A stretch of 41,386 nt of DNA. Source: Saccharothrix sp. ALI-22-I (GTDB lineage Bacteria; Actinomycetota; Actinomycetes; Mycobacteriales; Pseudonocardiaceae). The notes below the pieces were generated by a model, which was not told where the DNA came from, did not search any database, and was given only the letters and a program-made list of their open reading frames with translations. Below, one piece after another: positions 25,172 to 33,381 of the stretch (positions are counted from its first letter, which is position 1; each line of letters opens with the position of its first letter). The translations under genes and the position numbers were made by a program. The stretch spans positions 1 through 41,386 of the forward strand of contig NZ_MTQP01000027.1 of the NCBI RefSeq assembly GCF_001984175.1. Reading direction: 5' to 3'.

Positions 25172-25798
25172 TCAGGTCCTCTTCTTCGCGCGCTTGGTGT
25201 TCTTGCTCGGTTGCCGACGAGGTCGACCAGCCGCGCCCAGGTCGCGGGAGCTGCCGAGGAAGGAGCTCAGCCGGCCTTCCCAACAGCGCCCGAGTTCGTA
25301 GGCGAGCCGGGTGCCGTGTTCGCACGCGACCCGGTCAGCGGGATCCGCGGCGTGCTCGGCCACCTGCGGCAGCAACGTGTTCAGCTCCAGCGCCAACGCC
25401 AGGATGGCGCGGCGCACAATCCCCGCTGCGGATCGGTCCACCGGCTGGTCCGGGTCGTGGTGGACGGCTGCCCGGTCGTCGACGGGAATCCGGAAGTCGT
25501 CGGGGACCAGGCCGTCCACGGTCTCGACGACCTCGTCGGTATAGGGCAAGGACGGCGCGTCGCGCAGCCGCGTGGCCACGGCCGCCATCACCGGGCGGGC
25601 ATTCCGGGCCAGCACGGCGTCATCCGCGTTGTCCTGTGCGAGGAACCCGCCCGCCGCCTCCGCAGTGCCGAAGCCGTGCCACGCAGCCAGCAACGACGCC
25701 GCCGTGTCGGTCGGATCTGTCGACCGCAGCCGAGTGATCGCCTCGGCGACCAGATCCAGGGCCGTACGCGTACTATCAGCGGAAGATGTAGTGGCCAC
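25172..25798 (-). CDS. Hypothetical protein coupled to the NYN gene
   Basis: 208-residue helical, acidic protein with a very basic Lys/Arg-rich tail ('RPRRQPSKNTKRAKKRT') that could bind nucleic acid. I do not recognise the family. The start is taken as GTG 25798 (VATTSSADST); the frame is open to 25870. It lies 6 bp upstream of the NYN gene and is surely co-transcribed with it. Confidence 0.6.
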   Translation of the reverse strand: MATTSSADSTRTALDLVAEAITRLRSTDPTDTAASLLAAWHGFGTAEAAGGFLAQDNADDAVLARNARPVMAAVATRLRDAPSLPYTDEVVETVDGLVPDDFRIPVDDRAAVHHDPDQPVDRSAAGIVRRAILALALELNTLLPQVAEHAADPADRVACEHGTRLAYELGRCWEGRLSSFLGSSRDLGAAGRPRRQPSKNTKRAKKRT

Positions 25799-25875
25799 AC
25801 ACGGACCGTAGTCACGGACACCGTGACACGAACGAGCGATCCCGACTAGGGAACGGGTCAATTCGGGCAAGATCT

Positions 25876-26120
25876 AGTCCGGAGAAGGCCGCGCGTCTTC
25901 GCGAGTCCGGCCTCACCGTGTACGGGTTCGGCGAACGCAAGACGCCCAAGCCGTTCGTCGCGGCCTGCGACAAGTTCGTCTACACCGAGAACCTCGCCTA
26001 CACCGAGAGCACCACCGCGCCGATCGACGTCGCGCTCAAGTCGACAGCGGTCACCTCCGCCGCCCAGCTCAAGTCCGACACCACGCTGGTCAACCAGCTG
26101 CGCAGCGCCGTCGAGGAGCG
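25876..26120 (+). pseudogene. Internal fragment of a LabA-type NYN protein
   Basis: About 80 codons read 'EKAARLRESGLTVYGFGERK', 'TPKPFVAACDKFVYTENL' and 'TLVNQLRSAVEE'. This is the conserved middle part of LabA/NYN-domain proteins, in which a 'GFGERKTP-PF--ACD-F' segment follows the active site. There is no start codon, active-site Asp or C-terminal OST-HTH domain. Both ends are truncated. Sequence from here to 26312 shows nothing else. Confidence 0.6.
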
Positions 26121-26312
26121 TCGGGTACAGCCACCGCCGCCGGTTGTCGACAGAGGATGGTCACTCAGTCAAGGGTGCGGATGCGGGAGAGTGCGGGGTC
26201 GTAGTACCCGGTACAGCCCTTCCGTGATGTTCTGTCGGTTCGCCGGTTGGAGGTCAGAAGGCCGGTTCGGGGCTTTCCGTCGAGGTCCTCCGTATCAGAG
26301 GCCCGTGCCATA

Positions 26313-27287
26313 TCAAGCGCGATCGGAGGCGTTCCAGGGTCGTGCGTCCGCGCCGCCGGCCAGCGCGTGCTCGTCGACGTCGACTTCGATCGGATTGTGA
26401 TCGGTCAACTCGACCGGCCGGTCGTCGATCAGAATCCTGACCTGCTCCAACGGCACCACCCGGTAGGCGGCGATCGCGGCGTCCGGGGCGTGGTGGGTGG
26501 CATACCAGCGGTCGATTCGTCGATCGGGGTTCCTGTCGGCCGGGTGGAACCCGGTCGTCGGGATCCACCCGGTGCCGGTGATGACGGCGCAGTCACGCAT
26601 CCGGCCCAGCCGGGGGTGTTCGAGCCGGACGGCGGCCTGGCGGTCGACCAGGCCGTCCTCACCCAGCTGATAGGCGTGGTCGGGATGCCACGGCGGGGCG
26701 GACCTGCCGACGTAGGGGTCGTGGTCGTACCAGCTGTAGCCGTCCTCGTCGACGACCTGTTGGGCGCCGATGCCGTTGAAGTCCCCGCCCAGGAATCCCG
26801 GGATGTCGTCGCGGTTGAAGACGCGCAGCAACTGGCTGGTGTCCATCCGGGCCCAGGTCTGATCGAACGGCGAGAGCTGGACGGATCCGATACGGGCCTT
26901 CGGCCCGCCGAGGTCGAACACCGCGGCGACGGCGCAGTGCCACATCCCCGCGCCTTCCCGGGTCAGCGGATGCAGGGTGCCGGGCACCGGCTCGATCCCG
27001 TCGCGCCACAGCAGCCCGGTGTGGTGGATGATCCCGCCCACCGCGACCGCCGGTTCCCCGGCCACCTCGCAGCGACGGCCGACGGCTTCGGCGAGTCGAC
27101 GCAAGCCCGCGACGGCACCCGGGCACTTGTCCTTGTGGTCCTCTCCGGTGGAGATGATCTCCTGCACGGCGATCACATCGGCGTCCCGGTCGCGGATCAG
27201 GGCTTCCAGGCCGGCGAACCGTGCTTCCTCGGCCGGATCGTCGCTGCCGTACAGGTCCAACGCGTTCACCGACATCAACGTGATCAT
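26313..27287 (-). CDS. Endonuclease/exonuclease/phosphatase-family protein
   Basis: 324 residues with the EEP metallohydrolase fold. It has 'LMSVNALDLYGSDD' (first Asn), 'DVIAVQEI' (metal-binding Glu), 'GFLGGDFNGIG' (Asp-Phe-Asn) and 'ELTDHNPIEVDV' (the C-terminal Asp-His). All the catalytic positions of the family are present. Substrates in the family range from DNA to phosphoinositides, so the role is open. The ATG at 27287 has GAGGAG 6 bases upstream. No signal peptide is apparent. Confidence 0.85.
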   Translation of the reverse strand: MITLMSVNALDLYGSDDPAEEARFAGLEALIRDRDADVIAVQEIISTGEDHKDKCPGAVAGLRRLAEAVGRRCEVAGEPAVAVGGIIHHTGLLWRDGIEPVPGTLHPLTREGAGMWHCAVAAVFDLGGPKARIGSVQLSPFDQTWARMDTSQLLRVFNRDDIPGFLGGDFNGIGAQQVVDEDGYSWYDHDPYVGRSAPPWHPDHAYQLGEDGLVDRQAAVRLEHPRLGRMRDCAVITGTGWIPTTGFHPADRNPDRRIDRWYATHHAPDAAIAAYRVVPLEQVRILIDDRPVELTDHNPIEVDVDEHALAGGADARPWNASDRA

Positions 27288-27430
27288 GGAAGCTCCTCGC
27301 GGGTCCTGCTCGAAATCGCCGGATCGTCACCGCAGCGCCGCTACTGTAGCGGTGTGGTCACCCTGGGCTCCGTCGCACGGGGACGCGGGCCGTGTCGTGT
27401 GGTGGCCGGGACGGAGGCGGTGGTGGGGTG

Positions 27431-29344
27431 GTGACCGTACGGGTGTCGTGGTCGCAGGCGGTGACGTGCGCGCAGCGGCTGCAGTCCGGATGCGAGGCGG
27501 TGTCGCCGTCGCGGCCGCTCGGCGACGCCGCGTACCGGTCGACGGTGGAGCGGTGGGCGCTGGTCGTGTACGCGATCGCCGGGGAAACCGGAGAGGACCC
27601 CGACGCGGTGCCGGAGTCGGAGTGGGCTTCCCGGTTGAGGTACCGACTCGACGACCGGGACGCCTTCACCGAATGGCTGGGCGGCCAGCTGATCGCGATG
27701 GGACACCCGGTGAAGCCGTTGGAGATGCCGGAACGCCTCCGCGGCGGATACGCCGACGCGCAGGCCACCGACATGCACCTGGCCGCCCTCTATGCGGAGT
27801 CGGACCCGCGGTCGGACGACCCGGTGGCGGCACGCTGGCGGTCGGACACGATCGTGACGGCAAGCTCGGCGGAGACGACCGACGGCGTGACCGTGACCTT
27901 CCCGTACGACTGCCCGCTGTGGCAGCACCGGCCGGTGATGATCGGCCGACTGGACGCGGCGCTGCACGTGGAGCGGGGCGGCTGGCTGCCGGGAACGCGG
28001 GTACGCACACGCGGGGTGCCTCACTGGATCGGCCCGGACGGGCGGCTGCCCGCCGAAGCCGGGGTGTCCGGCGACCGGGCGGAAGTCCTTTCCCCGGTAT
28101 GGGAACTCGACCACGAGCGGCACCGCCTGGCCGACGGGCCGCCGCGCGCGTACCGACTGCGCCACCGCAGCCTGTCCACCGGCCGGGCCGCCGCGGACGC
28201 TCCCGGCCCGGTCCCCGCGTCGGCGCTCGTGCTGGACCTGGACCCGTTCCCCGACCCCACCCCCGTGGCCCTGCCGGAGCCGCCGGCCACGGAGTCGACG
28301 GACCCGCACGTCACCGACAAACACGTCACCGACAAAGGTGACGTCGTCCCGGTGGTCGACCGGGACACGGAGCCGAAGCCGCTGCCGCACGCCGGGGTCG
28401 CGTCGGCGGCCGGCACGGCATCCGGGCCGACCGGCAGCGGGGTTCCGGGGGTGCCCGCCGACGTCGACCCGGACCGGGCGGCGGCCATCAACCGATTGTG
28501 GCAGCTGCGCGACCGGGAACTGTCCGAGTGCGGCGACTCGACACCGCGACGGGTCGCGGAACGCCTCGTCGCCGGCGCGTACCTCGGCGTGGACGAGAAG
28601 CCGCCGACCAGCCGGGACCTGTTGCAGGCCGAGCAGGCACGAAGGAACCGGCCGATACCGGACCTGGCACCGTGGTGCGACCCGGACCGGGAGCTCGTCA
28701 CCGGCACCGCCCGCGACGAGCTGCGGAACTGGCTCCGGGCGATGCGCTGGTGCACGCTCCGGCAACGCGAGGTCCTCGACGGACTCGGCCCGGACTCCAC
28801 CCTCGCGGACGTCGAGGACGTGCTGCGCCAGGAGGGTTTCCTCCATGTGCGCACGGTGCCGACCTGGACCCCGCCCGATGCCACCGGTGTGCTCGCCGCA
28901 GGCCCCGACGGGGTGGACGTGGTGCTGGTCAACCCCGACACCGGGTGGCTGGCCACCGTCCACGCCCCCGACTCGGGATCCGGACCGCGGGTGGAGAACG
29001 TCCGCGTCCACCTCAACGCCGCCGAACTCGACCACGGCCTGCTGATCCCGGGGCCCGCCGGTCAGATCATGTTCGACGCGCAGGGACGGCGCACGAACAT
29101 CGCCTTCGGCAGGATCACCGCGCACCCCCGACGTCGTTCCTCCGGCGACGAACCCAGCCTGCGGGTCCAGTTGGCCGTGCTGCGCGCCTTCACCCGGCCG
29201 GTGATGCCGTGGCTGCGCCACCCCACCGTGCACCTGGGCCGTGACGGCACCCCACCCGTCTGGCGGCGCAACGTCCTGGCCGCGCTGCCCGCCTGGGTGC
29301 ATGATCTGCTCGGCCCCGCCCTGATCACACCCGAGAGCCCTTGA
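27431..29344 (+). CDS. Unknown 637-residue protein (tail-to-tail with a broken paralogue)
   Basis: Not recognised. Residues 1-230 are a distinct domain ('VSWSQAVTCAQRLQSGCEAV', 'VVYAIAGETGEDPDAVPESEW', 'YAESDPRSDDPVAARWRSDT', 'GVPHWIGPDGRLPAEAGVSG') that recurs in the frameshifted copy at 29325-30096 on the opposite strand. Residues 230-340 are a Pro/Ala/Thr/Asp linker with a repeated 'HVTDK'. The C-terminal 300 residues contain helical and strand-like parts ('LRQEGFLHVRTVPTW'). There is no signal peptide or membrane segment. The start is the GTG at 27431, matching the paralogue start. Confidence 0.75.
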   Translation: MTVRVSWSQAVTCAQRLQSGCEAVSPSRPLGDAAYRSTVERWALVVYAIAGETGEDPDAVPESEWASRLRYRLDDRDAFTEWLGGQLIAMGHPVKPLEMPERLRGGYADAQATDMHLAALYAESDPRSDDPVAARWRSDTIVTASSAETTDGVTVTFPYDCPLWQHRPVMIGRLDAALHVERGGWLPGTRVRTRGVPHWIGPDGRLPAEAGVSGDRAEVLSPVWELDHERHRLADGPPRAYRLRHRSLSTGRAAADAPGPVPASALVLDLDPFPDPTPVALPEPPATESTDPHVTDKHVTDKGDVVPVVDRDTEPKPLPHAGVASAAGTASGPTGSGVPGVPADVDPDRAAAINRLWQLRDRELSECGDSTPRRVAERLVAGAYLGVDEKPPTSRDLLQAEQARRNRPIPDLAPWCDPDRELVTGTARDELRNWLRAMRWCTLRQREVLDGLGPDSTLADVEDVLRQEGFLHVRTVPTWTPPDATGVLAAGPDGVDVVLVNPDTGWLATVHAPDSGSGPRVENVRVHLNAAELDHGLLIPGPAGQIMFDAQGRRTNIAFGRITAHPRRRSSGDEPSLRVQLAVLRAFTRPVMPWLRHPTVHLGRDGTPPVWRRNVLAALPAWVHDLLGPALITPESP

Positions 29345-30096
29345 CCACGGTTTCCACGATGTCCCCGGTCCCCGGTTGCCTGGATCCGGTTGGTCCCGCG
29401 TCCACGGCCGGCACCATGGGCCGCAACAGCACATGCGGCCGTGCCCAGGCGGCGTCCAGGTCGCCGGACACACCGGCCTCGGCGGCCAGCCGCCCGTCCT
29501 TGCCGATCCAGTGCGGCACCCCCGCGTCCCTGGTAGCCAGCCACCCCGCTCCAGCAGCAACACCGCGTCCAGCTGGCGGACCATCACCAACCGGTACCGC
29601 ACAACGCGCAGTCGTACGGGTCCGTCACGACCATGCCGTCGGTCGTCTCCGACGAGCCCGCCGTCACCACCGTGTCCGACCGCCACCGCGCCGCCACCGG
29701 ATCGTCCGACCGCGGGTCCGACTCCGCCCGGAGCGCGGCCAACAGCATGTCGGCCGCCTGCGCGTCGGCGGCTGCGCCGCGGAGGCACTCCGGTATCTCC
29801 ACAGGATCCACCGGGTGCCCCATCGCGTTCAGCCGCCCGCCCAGCCACCCGGTGAAGCTGTCCCGGTCGTCGAATCGGTACCGCAACCGGGAAGCCCACA
29901 GCGACTCCGACACCGCGTCCGGGTCCTGCCCGGTCCCCCCTGCGACCGCATACACGACCAGCGCCAACCGCTCCACTGTGGATCGGTACCCGGCTTCGCC
30001 GCCCCACCCTGATGGCGACGGCGACACCTCCTCGTACCAGGACCGCAGCCGCTCGGCACAGGCCACCGCCTGCGACCACGACACCCTCACGCTCAC
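29325..30096 (-). pseudogene. Frameshifted paralogue of the 27431-29344 N-terminal domain
   Basis: From GTG 30096 it reads 'VSVRVSWSQAVACAERL', 'VVYAVAGGTGQDPDAVSESLW' and 'ESDPRSDDPVAARWRSDT', highly similar to the plus-strand gene. At about 29610 it shifts into another frame ('RYRLVMVRQLDAVLLLERGG'), then shifts again near 29530 ('MPHWIGKDGRLAAEAGVSG'), and stops at 29325, 20 bp inside the 3' end of the intact gene. Relative to the intact gene a short deletion lies at the second shift. It covers only the first ~230 residues, so it is an inverted partial duplication. Confidence 0.75.
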
Positions 30097-30840
30097 CACC
30101 CGACTACCGCCTCCCACCCGCCGACCACGACTCTTGCCACGTCACGGGCAGGTGCGGGTGTTCCCGCTGCGGACGGTCGGTGACCGGTAGGCCGGGCCCG
30201 GCCGTACCCGGCAGCGCACCGCTCAGAGTGCCTGCTTGGCCTGGTGCCGGGCGGCTACCGTCAACGGGCTTGGTGGAGGAGGCTGCCGCATTCGAGGCCT
30301 GCGTCGGGAGAATGTCCAACGCCCGCGGGTTCCACAATCACACTACGGGGGAAGGCGACATCCCCGCAGTCCGCAGACAGGTTTTCAAACATAGATGGTG
30401 AACAAACGAGCCATCCGGCCTCCACGGGCGGAGGCGTGGACCGGCTCTACCAGTTCGCATATCCCGCGGTCACGAGGAACAGCGCATCCGGGCATCAGCT
30501 CCCGCCGTGTCCCGGCCCGATGCACCCCGTCCAGCGTCACAGCAACCCACAACCCAAGATTACAGTGCGTACCCAAATCGCACGACCTCTGTAGTTGTTT
30601 TCGCAGGTCGTTGACTCCACGTGCGCCCGTAAGGCAAAGTCTGATTACGTTCAGTACAGGGGGTACTGAACGGGTCGGGATACGGTACGTGTCCGGTTAA
30701 GTGACCGCTCGGCGCGCCGACAACTGGTGGCCACGAGCGGACACAAAGCCGCATCCGCAGGATGCCGACTCGACGTCACGGGCGCCTACGAAGAGCATCG
30801 AAGCTCCTTGCACAACGTCCGTCAAACCACGTTGGGGGAC
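30097..30840. other. Intergenic region with an operator-like palindrome
   Basis: About 740 bp upstream of the small membrane protein. Apart from the palindrome at 30648-30672, only low-complexity open frames are present. Base composition drops to lower GC around 30590-30660, as expected of promoter DNA. No RNA gene was recognised. Confidence 0.5.
30648..30672. promoter_or_regulatory. Perfect 10-bp palindrome, operator-like
   Basis: CGTTCAGTAC (30648-30657) and GTACTGAACG (30663-30672) are exact reverse complements around AGGGG. A TTGACT hexamer lies 32 bases upstream (30611-30616). The size and spacing fit the binding site of a dimeric repressor. The first downstream gene starts at 30841 or 30850. 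Confidence 0.55.
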
Positions 30841-30849
30841 GTGGCGGCA

Positions 30850-31014
30850 ATGAGATCGCTCAGTCAAGAGCGCTTGGACGACATCCTGCCCGAGAACGCG
30901 CCACGCGTCTCGGTATGGGAGGACACCCCTACCAGGGTGCCAGTGGCGGCACGCAGATTCCTGCTCGTAGTCGCGATTCTCGTGATCCTGCTGGCGTTGA
31001 TGCTCTCGGCGTGA
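30850..31014 (+). CDS. Small tail-anchored membrane protein
   Basis: 54 residues: a charged N-terminal half ('SLSQERLDDILPENAPRVSV') and a single C-terminal transmembrane helix ('RRFLLVVAILVILLALMLSA'). The in-frame GTG at 30841, directly after GGGGGAC, is an alternative start. Codon use is normal for the region. No homologue is recognised. It is the first gene after the 30648 palindrome. Confidence 0.55.
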   Translation: MRSLSQERLDDILPENAPRVSVWEDTPTRVPVAARRFLLVVAILVILLALMLSA

Positions 31015-31190
31015 CCCGGTGTGCCCGACGCGGCAGAGGCCAACACGATCGGCGTGAGTCCCGGACCACTTGTCCGGTTTGACCTAGCCGTAACCGAATC
31101 CGGGCTGCCCCGCAGGCCGTGCGCCACGCGCGGATCGCCTGCCGAACGCAGCTGCGGGACCCGCTCAACGAATCCACAGCTCATCGGGGG
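31015..31190. other. Short intergenic gap
   Basis: Nothing recognisable between the small membrane protein and the lipoprotein remnant. Confidence 0.4.
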
Positions 31191-31425
31191 ATGGGAATGA
31201 TCAAGTCGGTCAGGGTGCTCGCGTTGGACACCGTGCTGTTGGTGGCGACCGCGTGTACGGGCAACCGCGGGGGAAGGAGCCGCCTGCGGAGCAGTCTCCC
31301 ACGGCTGCGGCCGAGACGGTGGACCCCCGGCGGAGCCCGACTCGGGCCGCATCCGGTCCCAGATCCAGGGCGATGGCCCGGACTCCCCTATCGACGGCGT
31401 GTTCCTCGGGCTCCAGGCCCGCTGA
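31191..31425 (+). pseudogene. Broken lipoprotein gene
   Basis: The ATG at 31191 (or 31197) opens a typical lipoprotein signal, 'MIKSVRVLALDTVLLVATAC', followed by TGN. The frame then turns into Arg/Pro-rich sequence. Plausible continuation is found in the other frames: 'KEPPAEQSPTAAAETVD', then 'SQIQGDGPDSPIDGVFLGL' ending at TGA 31423-31425. At least two frameshifts would be needed. It is short for a DUF3558 lipoprotein and may be a remnant of one. Bases 31426-31599 hold nothing else. Confidence 0.4.
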
Positions 31426-31599
31426 CCCGACCACCGCAGAGCGTGCGGACCGGCGCCGTCGAGGGGACGCCTGGCACGCACATCCCATGAGCCGAGCAGC
31501 AGGCCCCCTTCCCTGCCAGCCCATCCCGATGCCCTGGCTTGCCGACGAGTTCTCGGCTCGCGGACCGCTCCCGCGTCCACCCCGGCGGCGAGGTGACCC

Positions 31600-32910
31600 A
31601 TGGCCGACCTGACCGACGCGCCGATGATCCAACTGGTGCCCGCCGCACTCACCCCGGGACACCCGGACGAGGCCGAGCACCGCGCCGAGATCCAGCGCCG
31701 CTGGGATCTCGCCACGGCGCTCCGCTCCACGGTGTCACCGCCCACGCCCGCAACTGTCCGGCCGCAGGCCCCCACGTCCACGACGCCCATGGTGAACCGG
31801 TCACCGCAGGACTCGGCTTCCGTCGCGTCCACCGTCGAGAGCGCCCGCTGCTACCTGGGCGCGCTCACCGAGATCCACAGCCTGTGGGTTCTCCAGGAAG
31901 CCGGTGTGCGTCCCGAGCGGCTCTACGCCGAGCCCGACGCCGCCCGGCAGGTGATCGCCGTGCTGGAGCGCGAGACCGCGCGAGCCGAGGGGTACAACCC
32001 GGTCGGACTGGCCGCACGCCACATGGCCCACTGGACGGATCTGGCGCTGTTGCGTGAACCGCGCGCCCTCTACGACGACCAGACCCGCCAGGCGGGCCAC
32101 ATGGCCACGGCCCTGTTGGAGCAGTGCGCCTGGGTGTGCACCGACGCGCTCGCCCGCCTGCACGGTCCGTGGACGCTGCAGCAGGCGCTGGCCGTACCGG
32201 GCCTGGGCAAACAGCCCTACCTGTTCCGCGACGCGGCGAGCTGGGACACGCTGCCCACGCTCGACGTCGCCCTCGGCCGTCCCGGCGACACGATCACCAG
32301 GGCGGAACTCGACCGGGCGCGCGCGGCGACACGCGCCGAGATCGCCGCCGCGGCCGCCGCGCATCCTCCACCACCCGCCGCCGGAGTCGACGAGCGGACG
32401 CAGCGCCGGCGGGAGGAGGTCGCGTTCCTCGTCGAGGCGCTGGGCATGGTGGCCCTGGCCGCCGACAGCGACCTGCGCGTCGACGGCCGGCCCGTCGCCC
32501 GCGACCTGCGCGACCGTGTCCTGGGCCTGCATCGCGAGGCCGCCGCAGCGCGTACACCCAGCGCGGTGCCCACCACCACCATCACGGTCGCGGGCCTGCG
32601 CATAGACCACGCCTTCGACCGCACCGTGGGTGCCGTCGTCGTCGACATCCGGGCCGACCAGGCAGTACTGCGCTTCCCCGCACACCGGCTTCCCGCTGTT
32701 CTGGACACGCTGCTCCAACCCCGCCCCAATGCGATCACCACCGTGGGACGTCTCGTCTCGCGATACGGCGACGTCCCCGCGCCGGTCACCACCGCGCCGG
32801 TCACCACCGCGCCCGCCACCGCGGCCCAGGTCACTTCGGCGCAACCGGCACGCCGGCCGCACCGCGCACCCGCGCCCGCCGCGCCGCCCACGCCCGTCCC
32901 ACGCCGCTGA
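31600..32910 (+). CDS. Unknown protein, first of three tandem paralogues
   Basis: 436 residues, family not recognised. Landmarks shared with the next two paralogues: an N-terminal 'LVPAALTPGHPDEAEHRAEI', 'ARCYLGALTEIHSLWVLQEAGV', 'ALARLHGPWTLQQALAVPGLGK', 'LDVALGRPGDTITRAELDRA', 'LRVDGRPVARDLRDRVLGLH' and 'TTTITVAGLRIDHAFD'. The last 60 residues are a Pro/Ala/Thr-rich tail with 'APVTTAPVTTAPAT' repeats. It is mostly helical and soluble, with no signal peptide or known catalytic motif. The ATG has GAGGTG upstream. It heads an operon extending to about 36136. Confidence 0.75.
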   Translation: MADLTDAPMIQLVPAALTPGHPDEAEHRAEIQRRWDLATALRSTVSPPTPATVRPQAPTSTTPMVNRSPQDSASVASTVESARCYLGALTEIHSLWVLQEAGVRPERLYAEPDAARQVIAVLERETARAEGYNPVGLAARHMAHWTDLALLREPRALYDDQTRQAGHMATALLEQCAWVCTDALARLHGPWTLQQALAVPGLGKQPYLFRDAASWDTLPTLDVALGRPGDTITRAELDRARAATRAEIAAAAAAHPPPPAAGVDERTQRRREEVAFLVEALGMVALAADSDLRVDGRPVARDLRDRVLGLHREAAAARTPSAVPTTTITVAGLRIDHAFDRTVGAVVVDIRADQAVLRFPAHRLPAVLDTLLQPRPNAITTVGRLVSRYGDVPAPVTTAPVTTAPATAAQVTSAQPARRPHRAPAPAAPPTPVPRR

Positions 32911-32946
32911 CCGCGACACCGGAGACAACCACACCAGGAGAACACC

Positions 32947-33381
32947 ATGAGAGCGCACCTCGTCACCCACCGGCATCCCGCGTCCGAGGCAGGGCCCACG
33001 ACGCCCCGGGCCCGCCGGTGGCACCTGCTGGTCGAACTCGTACACGCGACCGACCCCCGCCTGTCGCTGTGGCCGGGGTTGCTCGCCGGTGCTCCGGTCA
33101 CCGCGCCGGTCGGACCGGGCACCGACACCCCGATGGACCTGGCGGTGTTCCTGCGTTCGGCCGCCGACCACGGCGCGTGGATCCTCTACGGCCGCCACCT
33201 CGACCCCGGCACCGACACCGCCCCCGCCCCCGACACCGCCGCCGTCACCGGTGAGCGGGAGGTGTCGGTCGAGCACGGCCTGACGCTCCAGTACCCGGCA
33301 CCCGGTGGCGTCGTGCACCTCTGGACCGCGGTGGGCGTCCCACGCCCGGCCGGCCGGCGCGCCCCGCTGGAGCTGACATGA
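32947..33381 (+). CDS. Unknown 144-residue protein of the paralogue operon
   Basis: Begins with ATG after AGGAG and ends in an ATGA overlap with the second paralogue. Visible segments are 'RARRWHLLVELVHATDPRLS', 'LAVFLRSAADHGAWILYGRH' and 'EVSVEHGLTLQYPAPGGVVH'. Probably a mixed alpha/beta cytoplasmic protein. No family is recognised and it is not related to its neighbours. Confidence 0.65.
   Translation: MRAHLVTHRHPASEAGPTTPRARRWHLLVELVHATDPRLSLWPGLLAGAPVTAPVGPGTDTPMDLAVFLRSAADHGAWILYGRHLDPGTDTAPAPDTAAVTGEREVSVEHGLTLQYPAPGGVVHLWTAVGVPRPAGRRAPLELT

Noticed and set aside
28311..28340. Direct repeat CACGTCACCGACAAA
   Set aside because: Two in-frame copies of HVTDK in the protein linker; no sign of a regulatory or recombination site.
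27341..30079. 912-codon minus-strand open frame
   Set aside because: Antisense shadow of the 27431-29344 gene; composition is Arg/Gly/Val-rich without domains, while the plus frame has coherent sequence and a paralogue.
32785..32830. Short direct repeats (GTCACCACCGCGCC) resembling a tandem repeat array
   Set aside because: They encode the Pro/Thr/Ala-rich tail of the first paralogue and are normal low-complexity coding sequence.
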